The notes under the pieces are model-generated. The model did no database searches. It had not been told where the DNA came from and worked only from the letters and a program-made list of their open reading frames with translations. The position numbers and the translations under genes are program-made. From positions 62,001 through 126,000 of the forward strand of contig JAGVSM010002388.1 of NCBI GenBank assembly GCA_022494885.1: a stretch of 64,000 nucleotides of DNA, given 5' to 3'. Below, one piece after another: positions 10,915-20,760 of this stretch. The stretch comes from Micrasema longulum (taxonomy: Eukaryota; Arthropoda; Insecta; Trichoptera; Brachycentridae). The stretch's first letter is position 1, and the number at the start of each line of letters is the position of its first letter.

Positions 10915-12560
10915 ATATATTTAATATTCAAAGACAAATTGTGCTATTTGATATTTAAACTAAACTAACGTGCATTGGTTCTCTTATAAAAACAATAATA
11001 TAATTTTGTTTTATAATTTAAAAACTTAGATTTGAAAAAGAAAATTGTTTGAAAAAATTTTATATTTGTCTTTATAAAGAAATTACAAACATTTTTCTGA
11101 AACTCTTGTTAAAATTTTGTTTTGAATAATCGTTTTAAAAAAAAACTCAAATAATATTTTAGTTCATACTGTTTTTTATGGAATTATAAATTATATTTTT
11201 TTTAAAAAAACGTATGTATGTACGAGCAGATATGTTTCAACGATTTTGAAAAAACGGTATTTCAAAATTACTAAATCGTATAACTCCTTTGAATTTCATC
11301 AGACTACAGCCTTAAATATTGGATTTAATTTATAGATTATAACGTCGTAGTCAATCAATTAAATTTAACGTTATTCGTATTTTTTAATGGTGCTTATTTA
11401 AGCCTTTGTATTTACACAAGACTCAAAAATCAATTGGAAAATTACACCTTTACGCAATGGAAAACCGTTTTCCGGGTCTCATTTTATTTGTATTCAATTA
11501 CAAGAACACGATTTATAGGCAATTTAAAGTAAGTTAGTGATTTTCAGCAAGGAACCATTCGCGCTGTGAATATTTTAAAACTTTGCGGTTTACTGCCTCT
11601 AAGAAAGCATTGAATTTTTACAATTGACTTTTGCTCAGATTCCGAAAACAATCAGCAAATGTTAAATGAAATTTCAAACGCTTTCTCCTATGATTAAATT
11701 TCACGGTTTGTGGGCAGGAACTAAGCGAAAAGCTGTGTTGTAAATATTTAATTATTGTGTTTCTTTTCGCCATTTTGATTAAAACAGCCAGTCAGTTAAC
11801 AAAGTTTACAGTAAAGAAAATAGATCTATTTTTTTTTTGGTTTTATTTTTTATTTAAACACCTTATACACAAATACAGTTTACATCATATGTATAAGGGT
11901 GGACATATAGCCTTAGGGCAATTTTTTTCTACCTACATAAACCGTTCAATTTGAGAAAATCAGTCGTATATGAAAATATAGGCTCGTATATATATTTTTA
12001 TGTTTTCTCACTTACACATACCTTTTACATACCTAGTAACAAATTGAGGATTTAATTGGAATACAATTAAAAGGACATTTTAACCTCAGAATTTTTTTCT
12101 CAACATGTTGTTTTGATACGTTTGTTGTATTGTATTATGTTGCTTTTATAAAATATACAAAATTTTTAAAAAAAAAATATATTGTGGTTACATTAAAATA
12201 TTTTCATTATAAAACAAAACATTTATATACGCATTTTTTTTTTAAGAAATAGAAATTGACTAAATATCTACACTATATTTTGAAGAGAGGAGGGGGAAAG
12301 AGGGATAAAGGGAAAAAGTTTTGGTTTGTCTTTGCGATTTTAACTATATTTTCTGTATTCACAATTTATAAACAATATTGTAGGACCGACATATATGTAC
12401 GTCTTAGTATAAAAAATGTATTCGGTGAATATTAGAAATGCTGTTGGCAATCAATCGCAAATTGTTTAAAAATATAAAAATAACTACTTTTTCTTCATTT
12501 TTTCGCCATTTTATAAAAAAAATAAAAAAAATTATGGTAAATAAGACTTTTAAATCCAAA
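10915..12560. other. no gene seen
   Basis: AT-rich with long A/T runs. No similarity to the repeat families was found here and no frame looks coding. Confidence 0.4.
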
Positions 12561-12624
12561 GTAGACCATGCTTGTTTGAACAAGGAGTACTTATCTACAT
12601 CCGTCGAGCACTGGACCACGACCC

Positions 12625-12746
12625 GCGGTGATATTCCAAACGCTCTCGCGGCCGTAGAAAGCACTTTTATCCCACGTATTTTGTAAATAAATACCTGAGA
12701 AAAAAGTGTTTTCTACTGCCGCGAAAGCGGTTCAGAATAGCACCGC
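12625..12746. mobile_element. foldback MITE family M, copy 1
   Basis: Arms of about 50 bases point inward: GGTGATATTCC, then CTCTCGCGGCCGTAGAAA and CACTTTTATC on the left; AAAAGTGTTTTCTACTGCCG and TTCAGAATAGCACC on the right. A near-identical design occurs at 50338-50456. The GC-rich GCGGCCG block inside AT-rich DNA is distinctive. There is no coding capacity. Confidence 0.75.
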
Positions 12747-12892
12747 TGGTTTTTTAATGTTTAACACTTATGTCCTTGTATTTTCGTATTTAGACAAACC
12801 AAGAATACATTTATCTTATTGATATTTAAAACATTAACTTTGTGGTCAAAAATTTTACTTAATGTTATTAAATATTTGTATATAGCCACAAA

Positions 12893-13163
12893 TGTCGGCC
12901 TCGTGGTGTAATGGTAAGCGCGTTTGTCTACCATGCAAGAGGTCTCGGGTTCTATTTCCGACATGATTTATATGAAATATTGATTTGAAAGGGTGTTTTT
13001 ATACTAAAATATTTCATTGTCCCTGGGCTGGAACCTGAAGCGTAAGACTGATCACCTTACCTTCATGTAACGAAATTGATCGAGATATGCTGCGATTGGT
13101 GTTCAAACCCAGTGCCCTATGCACCATTAGGTGCGGAAAGGTAATGATAATGATGATATAAAC
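12893..13163 (+). mobile_element. SINE family B, full-length copy (tRNA-Gly-like head)
   Basis: The head runs from TGTCGGCCTCGTGGTGTAAT to TCCGACA, whose ends pair over six bases like an acceptor stem. The loop CTACCAT would give anticodon ACC. The B box (GGTTCTATTTCC) has lost the usual GA, and a long body follows, so this is a SINE, not a tRNA gene. The body keeps GAAGCGTAAGACTGATCACC, TGCTGCGATTGGTG and CACCATTAGGTGC and ends in (ATGATA)n. Other full or partial copies lie at 17478, 51625, 37990 and 58469. Confidence 0.75.
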
Positions 13164-13283
13164 ACTTACCGACTTTTCTATGTACCCGTCTCTTCGTCAG
13201 GACACCAATTAAACCAACATGCAAAACCCACTATACACCTTCACCATAGTTATTGATGAAGAGACGGGAACGTTTTGAAACAA
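13164..13283. mobile_element. PLE terminal-repeat palindrome, partial
   Basis: On the minus strand, CCTGACGAAGAGACGGGT and AGTCGGTAAG match the hammerhead region at 54038-54081, but the segment with the GAAA box is deleted. A second partial copy on the plus strand (GATGAAGAGACGGGAACG then GAAAC) lies at 13253-13281. The two make an inverted pair. Confidence 0.5.
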
Positions 13284-13548
13284 CATAACAACAGAGATGA
13301 AGAACATTTAAGATAAGGTAATATAGAAGTCTAGGCATCTACAGGGCTTATGACCTGTCAATGGCTGGCTTAAGTGACCACATTACAAACTGTGTAACAT
13401 TCACCATTCTGACCATATTCGAATATCTATATTCCTTCAATTCTTTTATCTATTGATGTTTGTGAAGTTAAAGAGCTGAAACCTTTATTTATGCGGATGA
13501 GATTCATCTAATTGAATTATTTCACCTACATACTAGGCAACGCCTAAA
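13284..13548 (+). repeat. repeat family C, copy 7 (full length)
   Basis: Best single copy for reference: ACAACAGAGATGAAGAACAT, TAGAAGTCTAGGCATCTACA, GACCTGTCAATGGCTGG, TGTGTAACATTCACC, GAGCTGAAACCTTTATT, GAATTATTTCACCTACATAC, AGGCAACGCC. No coding frame. Confidence 0.8.
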
Positions 13549-13585
13549 TGTGTCCTTCAATACTTCTTTATGGACCAGGTGGATT

Positions 13586-13759
13586 TATCAACACTATTTT
13601 GAGTTTGTCAAGGACTGGATTCAAATCCCTCAAATTTCTCTCAAATTCCTCTTAAATGTTTTTCATCTCTGTCTTAATTCGTTAATAAAAACAGCTCCCC
13701 ATGGAGTTGAATCCAGTCTTTGTCTACAAAAATTTGGACAAACTCAAAATATTGTTGAT
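13586..13759. repeat. family C end modules as an inverted pair
   Basis: Left arm ATCAACACTATTTTGAGTTT then GGACTGGATTCAA; right arm GTTGAATCCAGTCTTTG, CAAAAATTTGGAC, AAACTCAAAATATTGTTGAT. The arms are inverted copies of the module that borders family C at 17320, 10490, 50255 and 52208, which suggests the terminal inverted repeats of the C element. Confidence 0.65.
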
Positions 13760-13769
13760 ACATTTATCT

Positions 13770-13935
13770 GTTTGAAATAGAACCAGAACCCTGGACGACC
13801 GTTTTCAACTCTCTCTATGGCTACTTTCAAGAGGAGATAAGTCTTCCTAGTAGTGTATTGGTTGGTGCATTTGCCAACGACGCTTCCATGGTCCCAGGTT
13901 CGATTCCTGGCAGAGTCAAAGTGAAAAAACTACTA
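13770..13935 (+). repeat. repeat family K, copy 1, with tRNA-like head
   Basis: CCCTGGACGACCGTTTTC and ATGGCTACTTTCAAG match 24340-24400, and TAGTAGTGTATTGG matches 24440 onwards. The downstream half has Pol III-like boxes (TAGTGTATTGGTTGGTGC and GGTTCGATTCCTGGC). It ends where the 202-bp tandem array starts. Confidence 0.55.
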
Positions 13936-14727
13936 AAGGTCTATTTCCCGGATAAATATTTAAACAGACAATATTGCCGCGAGGATTCGCATCACTGGCA
14001 GAACGTTGTATGTACATAAGTATGGATGTCATTAAAATTGACGACTTCAAAGTAGGTCGTGTGCCTTTCGGCTGCTTTTATACGTTTATTGAAGTCTAGA
14101 AATCTAAGATGTGCCCTAGAATAAAAAAATACTATATAAGGTCTATTCCCCGGATAAATATTTAAACAGACAATATTGCCGCGAGGATTCGCATCACTGG
14201 CAGAACGTTCCATGTACATAAGTATGGATGTCATTAAAATTGACGACTTCAAAGTAGGTCGTGTGCCTTTCGGCTGCTTTTATACGTTTATTGAAGTCTA
14301 GAAATCTAAGATGTGCCCTAGAATAAAAAAATACTATATAAGGTCTATTCCCCGGATAAATATTTAAACAGACAATATTGCCGCGAGGATTCGCATCACT
14401 GGCAGAACGTTCCATGTACATAAGTATGGATGTCATTAAAATTGACGACTTCAAAGTAGGTCGTGTGCCTTTCGGCTGCTTTTATACGTTTATTGAAGTC
14501 TAGAAATCTAAGATGTGCCCTAGAATAAAAAAATACTATATAAGGTCTATTCCCCGGATAAATATTTAAACAGACAATATGCCGCGAGGATTCGCATCAC
14601 TGGCAGAACGTTCCATGTACATAAGTATGGATGTCATTAAAATTGACGACTTCAAAGTAGGTCGTGTGCCTTTCGGCTGCTTTTATACGTTTATTGAAGT
14701 CTAGAAATCTAAGATGTGCCCTAGAAT
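13936..14727. repeat. tandem array, 202-bp unit, about 3.9 copies
   Basis: Units start at 13938, 14140, 14342 and 14544 (GGTCTATTCCCCGG or TTTCCC), an exact 202-bp step. The last unit has one base deleted (ATATGCCGCG) and is cut at GCCCTAGAATA. The copies are nearly identical, so the array is young or homogenised. Similar 86-residue minus-strand frames in successive units come from the repeat itself: 202 is not a multiple of three, so they are not a gene. Confidence 0.95.
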
Positions 14728-15000
14728 ATCTGCATACGGCTTTCTTATTTACCTTTGGCGTGATCTGGCGCCAGTGTCGTATCGCGCAAAGGCGGGAAAA
14801 GAAAATGGCTAGAAGGGAAAATGGCGTCCCTCGCGGATACCTCTGTGGCGTCAAAACCGACCCTGTTATAGCAAGAGAGAAAAGATCCCCTAAGAATCGG
14901 AGCCAATAGTGATATAGGAATTTTATACTAGTAAAAAAGGAATGCTATCACTACTAAGAATTCTTCCGAAATACCATATGGGTTGAAGTCAAAGGGTAAA
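14728..15000. other. GC-richer unexplained segment
   Basis: It follows the tandem array directly and holds CTTTGGCGTGATCTGGCGCC and GGCGGGAAAAG. The plus-strand frame ending at 14909 is basic (MARRENGVPRGYLCGV) but has no family resemblance I can name. It may be part of the element that carries the array. Confidence 0.3.
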
Positions 15001-15510
15001 TTCAATACAACCTGTACAAAGCGCTGTATAAAGTAGGCTTTTTATTGAAAAATGTGTTATCGAATTACTTTTCACACGGTTGTATAGCTTCTTCGTAGAA
15101 AACATCGGAAGTGATACGTCAAACTTGATTTGTTTTTTTGGGCTGCCCTTTTTTTGCGAAAAATATTTCGCGTTACATTTTGGATATTGCGATTTCACCA
15201 GCACACCCATGATTTAAAAGGTTGTTTTACATATAAATATAGATGTATACTATATATCTGTATACCTCTTTAAAAGTTCATTTCGCGTTTTATGTGAAAT
15301 ATGCTTACACAGCAAAAAAATTACATGATTGAAAATCAGTTTCAGTAATATTTTTTATAAATCTCGAATGATATTTTTTTTTATTTATCTTTTTACATAT
15401 TTTTTTCAAAACTCCTTCATGATGAAAATTTGGTAATTGTTGAGATAAAAATACAACATTATTTTTTTATGCATCGTTTAAAGAATTCAAAAATGAACCA
15501 ATTTGCAACT
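15001..15510. other. no gene seen
   Basis: AT-rich with long T runs. The 73-residue minus frame at 14989-15210 shows no motif. Confidence 0.35.
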
Positions 15511-15514
15511 TTAT

Positions 15515-15605
15515 TATTATGAAAATAAAACTTTGTTATTAGTGTAACACAATTTTTGTTATTTTACAAGAAAACTTCTACAGTTTTGGGAGCTACATAT
15601 TAAAA
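15515..15605. repeat. repeat family F, partial copy 1
   Basis: CTTTGTTATTAGTGTAACAC, TTATTTTACAAGAAAAC and TACAGTTTTGGGAGC match family F at 33990 and 34410. The hammerhead-like part of F is missing after GGGAGC. Confidence 0.55.
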
Positions 15606-15619
15606 GTATAACAACAGAA

Positions 15620-16015
15620 TCTTTATATTTTGAATATTCGTAGCACTAACTTGTTATATGAATTATTTTTATTACTGGAACAAGTAAAATTAAATATTCC
15701 GACTCGTAGATTGAGAAACAATGAAGTACTGTTCATCTATCAGCATAGAACAAACTATGGCCTTAATTCTCCAATGACCCGTCTTTGTCGTATTGTTAAC
15801 TCAAGACAAGATCTGTAATTTTTTTGTTTAAGTTTACAACGATTTGAACGAGCACTAAATAAATAGTCCAGATTCTGTCTCGAAGTCCCTTATGTTTGTC
15901 AATGCTTCTTTTCTTTTTTTTAATGTTTTAAACTATTTTTTTATTTTGATATTTAAACCCTATAAATTAAAAAAATGGACAGTGTCCGTTAATAAATAAA
16001 TAAAGAAATAAAATA
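15620..16015 (+). mobile_element. LINE ORF2 C-terminus and 3' end
   Basis: The plus frame from 15630 reads RRLRNNEVLFIYQHRTNYGL, then PMTRLCRIVNSRQDL, a stop, and LQRFERAL. The order RTN, then P, R, N, D and a final F-x-R-x-L helix is the usual end of Jockey-like ORF2 proteins. The 3' end has TGGACAGTGTCCGTTAATAA and a (TAAA)n tail at 15993-16012. Only about 70 codons of ORF2 remain: a 5'-truncated insertion with a stop codon. Confidence 0.65.
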
Positions 16016-16195
16016 ACTTTGTTTTAAAAACCACTTTTTACTGACATAACCGACTAGTTTCAGCAGCTACGTTTTGTTTTTATTACAACTATTATGTAAT
16101 TATAAAAAGTAATTATACAACTCTGAAGAGGGCAACGCGTAGTTGCCAAAAATAGTCGGTTGTGTCAATAAAGAGTGGTTTATAAAACAAATTAA
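16012..16195 (+). mobile_element. PLE-derived foldback carrying hammerhead motif
   Basis: Inverted arms: AAAACCACTTTTTACTGACA and AACCGACTA on the left, TAGTCGGTTGTGTC and AATAAAGAGTGGTTT on the right. The left arm keeps GAAACTAGTC on the minus strand; the right arm keeps the rest of the ribozyme. No coding sequence. Confidence 0.6.
16124..16176 (+). ncRNA. hammerhead-like ribozyme motif
   Basis: The order is CAACT, CTGAAGA, a perfect six-pair helix II (GGCAAC with GTTGCC, loop GCGTA), then AAAAATAGTC, then GGTTG. CAACT and GGTTG pair as helix I. The GAAA box reads AAAA, which should abolish cleavage, although the opposite arm at 16035-16075 keeps GAAA. Identity as a decayed PLE hammerhead is inferred from the fold order. 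Confidence 0.5.
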
Positions 16196-16244
16196 TTTTA
16201 TTTATATTTAAAGCATTAATGTTTTAAGCTAAATGTTATTGAAT

Positions 16245-16300
16245 ATTTGTATGAAACCACCTACCACTTCTGTAAAATGTTTTTTATCTCTGTTGTATTA
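16245..16300 (-). repeat. repeat family C, short piece
   Basis: TGTAAAATG, then TTTTTTATCTCTGTTG and TATTATG correspond to the inverted start of family C. The rest is absent. Confidence 0.4.
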
Positions 16301-16925
16301 TGATAAAAACAGATAAATCAATTTACATCAAGTTTTAATAAAAAATAATGCTTTAATTTTTAAACACCAATTTAAATGTATATTTCGAAAGTAATTCATT
16401 TAGACTTTGTGAGACGTGCAACAGCTGCTGGCTGAACTGTAACTTCTGCAAGGTGACTTTACACAGGGATTGAAATTAATTTAAAATATTAGAAGCCAAC
16501 AGTTGCTTTGACGTCAAGGAAAACGGTCGGGCCAAAAATGTCAAAGTGGAGCTAGGATTTCATTCAATTTTGCAAAATGTCTGCGCAAAGGGACCAAATC
16601 CACGACTAGTTTTACTACAAGTTATCCGAGTGAAAACTCTTCTGGCCTTACTCGACTATGGAATGGCCTTACGTATATTGCACTTAGCGACGTATAAAGG
16701 GATATTTGACTTTTATAAGTAAACGCAAATATGTGAGTTGAAATGCGATGCAGGGAGTAGTCGCTGCTTAAATTTTCAAATGGTTTTCCATTTTATTTGA
16801 GTTGTAATGTTAAATTTTATATTTTGTTCAAAACATCCCAGCGTGTTTACTATATAATCCTCCTGGGTGGTTTTGTGGTTCTGGAAACATAAATAAAATA
16901 TAATATGCACTTTTTAAAGTTTTAT
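16301..16925. other. no gene seen
   Basis: No coding frame. Slightly richer in G and C around 16500-16700. No repeat match noticed. Confidence 0.35.
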
Positions 16926-16929
16926 AAAC

Positions 16930-17195
16930 ATATTACAACAGCGATGAAGGACATTTAAAAGAAGATAATATGGAAGTCTAGGCATCTACGGGGCTTATGT
17001 GTTTATGGTTTGAGTGGTCACTTTACACACTGTGGAACATTCACCACTCTGCCAATATTTGAACATCAATATCCCTTAAATTATTTAATTTGTTGATGTT
17101 TGTGAACTTAAAGACCTGAAATTTTTATTAATGCGAGTGAGATTCGTGTAATTGAATTATTTGACCTACACACTGGGCAACGTCTGAAAATTTTA
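16930..17195 (+). repeat. repeat family C, copy 8
   Basis: It starts TATTACAACAGCGATGAAGG and ends CTGGGCAACGTCTGAAA. The GACCTGTCATTGGC part is deleted after GGGCTTATG. Confidence 0.75.
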
Positions 17196-17242
17196 TTTTT
17201 ATTAAATTTCTATACTTTTTAATTGCTTCATTCTATTAGCCT

Positions 17243-17375
17243 TGACTTGAATATTACCTTCTCCAAAATGTTCGTCATATCTGTTGTAATATGTTAATAT
17301 TAACATCTTCGTGGGGAGTTAAATCCAGTTCTTGTCTAGACAAATTTGGACAAATTAAAAATATTGTTTTAATTT
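17243..17375 (-). repeat. repeat family C start with end module (inverted)
   Basis: ATTACCTTCTCCAAAATG and TGTTGTAATATG are the inverted C start. GGGGAGTTAAATCCAG and AAATTTGGACAAATT are the end module. This shows the module lies immediately outside the C start, as also at 52208. Confidence 0.6.
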
Positions 17376-17477
17376 ACTATGGTTTAAGTAATTTAATTTG
17401 TCTAATTTTTTTCTGCTTTGTTCTGGTTTTATACCTGGATCATCTTGCCTCCATTTAACAAAAATCACATATAAATA

Positions 17478-17548
17478 CTCTGCGATTGGTGTATCAACGC
17501 AGTGCCTCATGCACCATTAGGTTCCAAAAGGAAATGATGATGATGAAA
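17478..17548 (+). mobile_element. SINE family B, 3' end only
   Basis: CTGCGATTGGTGTATCAACG, GCACCATTAGG and the tail AATGATGATGATG match the 3' part of the copy at 12893. 5'-truncated. Confidence 0.65.
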
Positions 17549-17549
17549 T

Positions 17550-17640
17550 TTGTTGCAGCAGAGAAGAAAAACATTTTTAAAAAGGAAAACGGAAGTCTAG
17601 GCATTTACTGGGCTCAATTTAGACGTCCTTATTCCATTCT
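17550..17640 (+). repeat. repeat family C, start piece
   Basis: TTGCAGCAGAG, then GGAAGTCTAGGCATTTACTG and GGGCTCAATTTAG: the first 75 bases of family C, then diverged. Confidence 0.5.
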
Positions 17641-17675
17641 CAAAATTATTTTATATTTTTTCATTTAAATTATTT

Positions 17676-17940
17676 ATTGACAATTCTTGATGGAATTCCA
17701 TTGTAATGATGTAATAACTTATATTTACATATAAGTTATTAATTTTAAAAAATACTTGGTACACTTCCACTTATTTATTTTGACCAATTAGCGCTTTCAC
17801 CCTCTAATGGGCATCTTCCACCAGTCTAAAGATGACCATGAAAGGGTGAAAGCGCTAATTGGTCAAAATAAATAAGTGGAAGTGTACCAAGTATTTTTGA
17901 AATTAATAACTTATATGTAAATATAAGTTATTACATCATT
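17676..17940. mobile_element. foldback element with central hammerhead motif
   Basis: Two nearly perfect arms of about 100 bases (17705-17804 and 17842-17940) begin AATGATGTAATAACTTATAT and reach GCGCTTTCACCCT. A 37-base centre separates them. The leader AATTCTTGATGGAATTCC just left of the arm recurs left of the foldback at 18183, linking both to one source element. Confidence 0.8.
17821..17862 (+). ncRNA. hammerhead-like motif in foldback loop
   Basis: The order is CCAGT, CTAAAGA (one change from CTGAAGA), ACC pairing with GGT as helix II, GAAAGCGCTA (helix III A-U and G-C, CG loop), then ATTGG. CCAGT and ATTGG pair as helix I. It lies at the loop and the start of the right arm. The lost G in the core suggests little or no activity. 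Confidence 0.5.
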
Positions 17941-17979
17941 CTCCCATATGTTGCAAAACATTTAGGTCTAAATAACTCC

Positions 17980-18014
17980 CTTAGAGGAAATCCAGTCTGT
18001 CTACAAACATTTGG
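17980..18014 (+). repeat. family C end module
   Basis: GGAAATCCAGTCTGTCTACA and CATTTGG match the C end module. The LINE at 18015 begins directly after it. Confidence 0.5.
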
Positions 18015-18238
18015 ATTTACTATCTACAAAGAAGAAAACAGTTTACGAAAATTGCAGAACACAAAAATGAAATAACAACAATTCAATTCGGAGTACCTCA
18101 GGGATCAATATTAGCACCATTGTTTTATATAATATAAAAACATTTAAGTTTGTAAGTGAAAATTCTTGATGGAAGTTTATTGTAATTTATTATATAAATA
18201 AAACACGAGTGATACTTTAATCCACAAATTTGGAATAT

Positions 18239-18281
18239 CCAGTGACCGGTTTCATCGCTTTTGCGACATCTTCGAGACTGG
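18239..18281 (-). ncRNA. hammerhead-like motif, left arm
   Basis: Minus strand: CCAGT, CTCGAAGA, TCGC and GCGA as helix II, GAAACCGGTC, ACTGG. CCAGT and ACTGG pair perfectly. The first core box has eight bases instead of seven (an extra C), a possible inactivating change shared by both arms. Confidence 0.5.
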
Positions 18282-18649
18282 TATCTTTATTAAAAAGTTA
18301 AATGTATTTATACAGAACAGAGGTGAGGATACATAATTCAAAGTTAAATGTAAGTAAATTAAATAAAATTATTTTTATCTTAAGGATCATTATCGACAAA
18401 TTTTCTATGGGTTAACTAATGAATGGATATAATGTTATTTTAATGAGTTAAACAATAAAATAAAATACTTAAACTCATTAAAATAACATTATATCCATTC
18501 ATTAGTTAACCCATAGAAAATTTGTAGATAATGATCCTTAAGATAAAAATAACTTTATTTAATTTACTTACATATAACTTTGAATTATGTATCCTTACCT
18601 CTGTTCTGTATAAATACATTTAACTTTTAATAAATTTTTAATAAAGATA

Positions 18650-18692
18650 CCAGTCTCGAAGATGTCGCGAAAGCGATGAAACCGGTCACTGG
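18650..18692 (+). ncRNA. hammerhead-like motif, right arm
   Basis: Plus strand mirror of the left-arm motif, with a GAAA tetraloop on helix II (TCGC GAAA GCGA), then GAAACCGGTC and ACTGG. The predicted cleavage is after GGTC. Confidence 0.5.
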
Positions 18693-19679
18693 ATATTCCA
18701 AATTTGTGGATTAAAGTATCACTCGTGTTTTATTTATATAATAAATTATATAATATACATTAACGACATAATAAACAGTGACATAATGGGAAAAAAAACA
18801 ATCTATGCGGACGACTTAGGAATTTTATATGAAAATAAAAATAAAATTGAAACGACTAAAACCATCAACAATGACGTGCAAAAACTATTAGAATGGACAA
18901 ACAAAAACTTCTTAACACTAAATGCCAAGAAATGCAATATAATACATTTCGAAACACAAAAGAAGAACCATAACATGAACATAAAAATAAACAACGAAAC
19001 TCTTAAAGAACTAAAACATGTGACTTACCTTGAACTCACAATGAACAGACAATTAAAATGGACGAAACACATAGACGGACTCACTAAGGTAATGGCATCA
19101 CTACATAGCCTCTTCTACAAAATTAAAGATTTTATACCAAGAAAGGAAAAAACTATGATGTACGAAGCCTATGTCAAAAGTAAATTGAGCTACATGATCG
19201 CCTTCTGAGGAACTGGTAACAAGACAGACATAACAAGAATACAAAAACAACAAAATAAAATTCTTAAACTAACATACAACTTACCCTACCTGACCTCTAC
19301 GACTGAACTGTACAAAAAAACACATCAGTTTCACATAAACTACTTGACTTAAATTGAGACCTTAAAAATTGTGCACAAAATAACACTGGGAAACATACAA
19401 GACGACGACATAATAATAGCCAAAAATACTGACATACACAAATATAACACCAGACAACAACAACACTACCATATTGAAAAAGCAAAGACAAACACTACAA
19501 CGACCTACCTTACTACTTGAAAACTTTTACTGGAGACAAATTAAAAATCAATCTGAAAAAGCACATGATTACTGAACTAACTAGTCTAGACGAGACATAA
19601 AATGACTAGACAATATATAATTTCTAATATAACCCAAACGGGTTTTTTAGAATTGTAAATAAATAAAATAAAAAAAACA

Positions 19680-20380
19680 TTAATAATTTATTAATTTCTT
19701 TACATATTCTCACATCCCGACTTATGTTTTGAAGATATATATTATTTGAATCGACACGACGTGCGCCTAGCTCAAAGTTTGTCTCTAACTTATATATAAA
19801 TGTATGTTTTGTTCGAATTAATTTAAAACTGAACTTGTAAGATAAATTTTCTTGCGGACAGGCTGATCCAACGTTATAAATATTCTGATAGTTTAATTGA
19901 ATCAAATTGAAGATGCAATTACGTATAGCGGTTTTAAATGCTTAGCATGTTTTTTAGCACGTCGATAGTTATTTGTGATTGAGTGACTGATAAGTCACAA
20001 GAATAATAAAATGTTGGCGAAGTAAAAAAACGCAATAATAAATAAAAGTTTTTTGGAAAATAATAATTTATTTTATTAAAATAAACGGCAAATCTGCTTT
20101 TTACAAAAATACTTTTCATATTTTTTAAAATACATAGATTTCCTTTTACCTAAGAATTATTTAAAAATAATAGACCTAAAATTTATACAAGATTTTATAA
20201 AAACAAATTAACCTTAAGATCATACAACATATTAAGTAGTTAGTTTAAACAATTCAAGAATAAATGTAAAAAACAAATTAAATAATAATATACTTTAAAG
20301 TAATATAACAAGAAAATACTGTTTCATGCAGCTGGGCGAAGTGAACAAAAATTGTATGTATGCATAAATAAATAAATATA
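19680..20380. other. no gene seen
   Basis: AT-rich. The 93-residue minus frame at 19624-19905 has no recognisable motif. Confidence 0.35.
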
Positions 20381-20384
20381 ATTA

Positions 20385-20745
20385 CCATTAACCATATTTG
20401 AAAAAGTTATAAAGGTTTGTTCCATAAGAACCCCTGCACTCAATATATCAGATACGTGGGAATACCTATTGCCAAGTTCATGAAGTCTGTTCAATACGGC
20501 ATTACTAGTGTACACTGTCCGTGACTTGTTGCTTCAAAACGGTGGCACCTGTCTAGTCATTCTTCCAGGCACCCTGAAGTTGATGAGAGATAACAGTTTA
20601 GGGCAATCCCATATTGAATTTTCATTATAATAAAACATGAAGTTTTAACAAATTTAATGTTTTTAGTAAAAATCGTTATTGAAAAATTCCTGACTATTTC
20701 TAAGTTTCAAATTAATATACCTTAAGAATTTTTTTTGGACTCTTT
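20385..20745 (-). mobile_element. LINE ORF2 C-terminal fragment (Jockey-like)
   Basis: Minus strand, in two phases: RLERVQKKFLRYINLKL at about 20695-20750, then CPKLLSLINFRVPGRMTRQV at about 20545-20610, then a region with RT, NAVLNRLHELGNRYSHVSDI. The order (R-x-E-x-VQ-x-x-FLR, then LLS-INF-VP-R, then RT and R-x-x-N) matches C-termini of Jockey-like ORF2. Frameshifts and a stop mark it as dead. Confidence 0.6.
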
Positions 20746-20760
20746 CAAGTCTTTCAGTTT

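Larger units (their letters stand above)
18136..18756. mobile_element. 0.6-kb foldback inserted in LINE, 10-bp TSD
   Basis: Arms 18183-18449 and 18472-18748 are long, almost identical inverted copies with a 22-base spacer. The right arm has about 10 extra bases near 18628. TATATAATAT occurs at 18126-18135 and 18747-18756, a 10-bp target-site duplication within the LINE's FYI-YIND codons, so this element is younger than the LINE. Each arm has a hammerhead-like motif. Read as a pair of inverted PLE terminal repeats without the coding part. Confidence 0.85.
18015..19675 (+). mobile_element. LINE ORF2 fragment (reverse transcriptase), split by a foldback
   Basis: Before the insertion, an RT frame reads KIAEHKNEITTIQFGVPQGS then ILAPLFY. 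After the insertion it resumes YINDIINSDI and reaches the catalytic box YADD at about 18805-18816, then a thumb region with TLNAKKCNIIHF and KSKLSYMIAF. A stop codon at 19206 and later frameshifts interrupt the C-terminus, and the 3' end has CCAAACGGGTTTTTTAG and an A/T-rich tail near 19675. The upstream RT motifs and the endonuclease are absent (5' truncation). The GVPQGS and YADD boxes place it among LINE reverse transcriptases; the clade is not decided. Confidence 0.8.

Noticed and set aside
12893..12965. tRNA-Gly gene
   Set aside because: The acceptor ends pair, but the B box is broken and the same sequence with the same 200-base body occurs at other sites, so it is a SINE head.
13936..14727. 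CRISPR array
   Set aside because: Units are contiguous 202-bp copies without spacers, and the genome is eukaryotic.
14758..14780. Retroviral-type primer binding site at TGGCGCCAG
   Set aside because: Only about eight bases fit, and no LTR or gag/pol frame is nearby.
13992..14854. A family of three 85-86 residue minus-strand proteins
   Set aside because: They are produced by the 202-bp tandem repeat. The unit length is not a multiple of three and no domain is visible.
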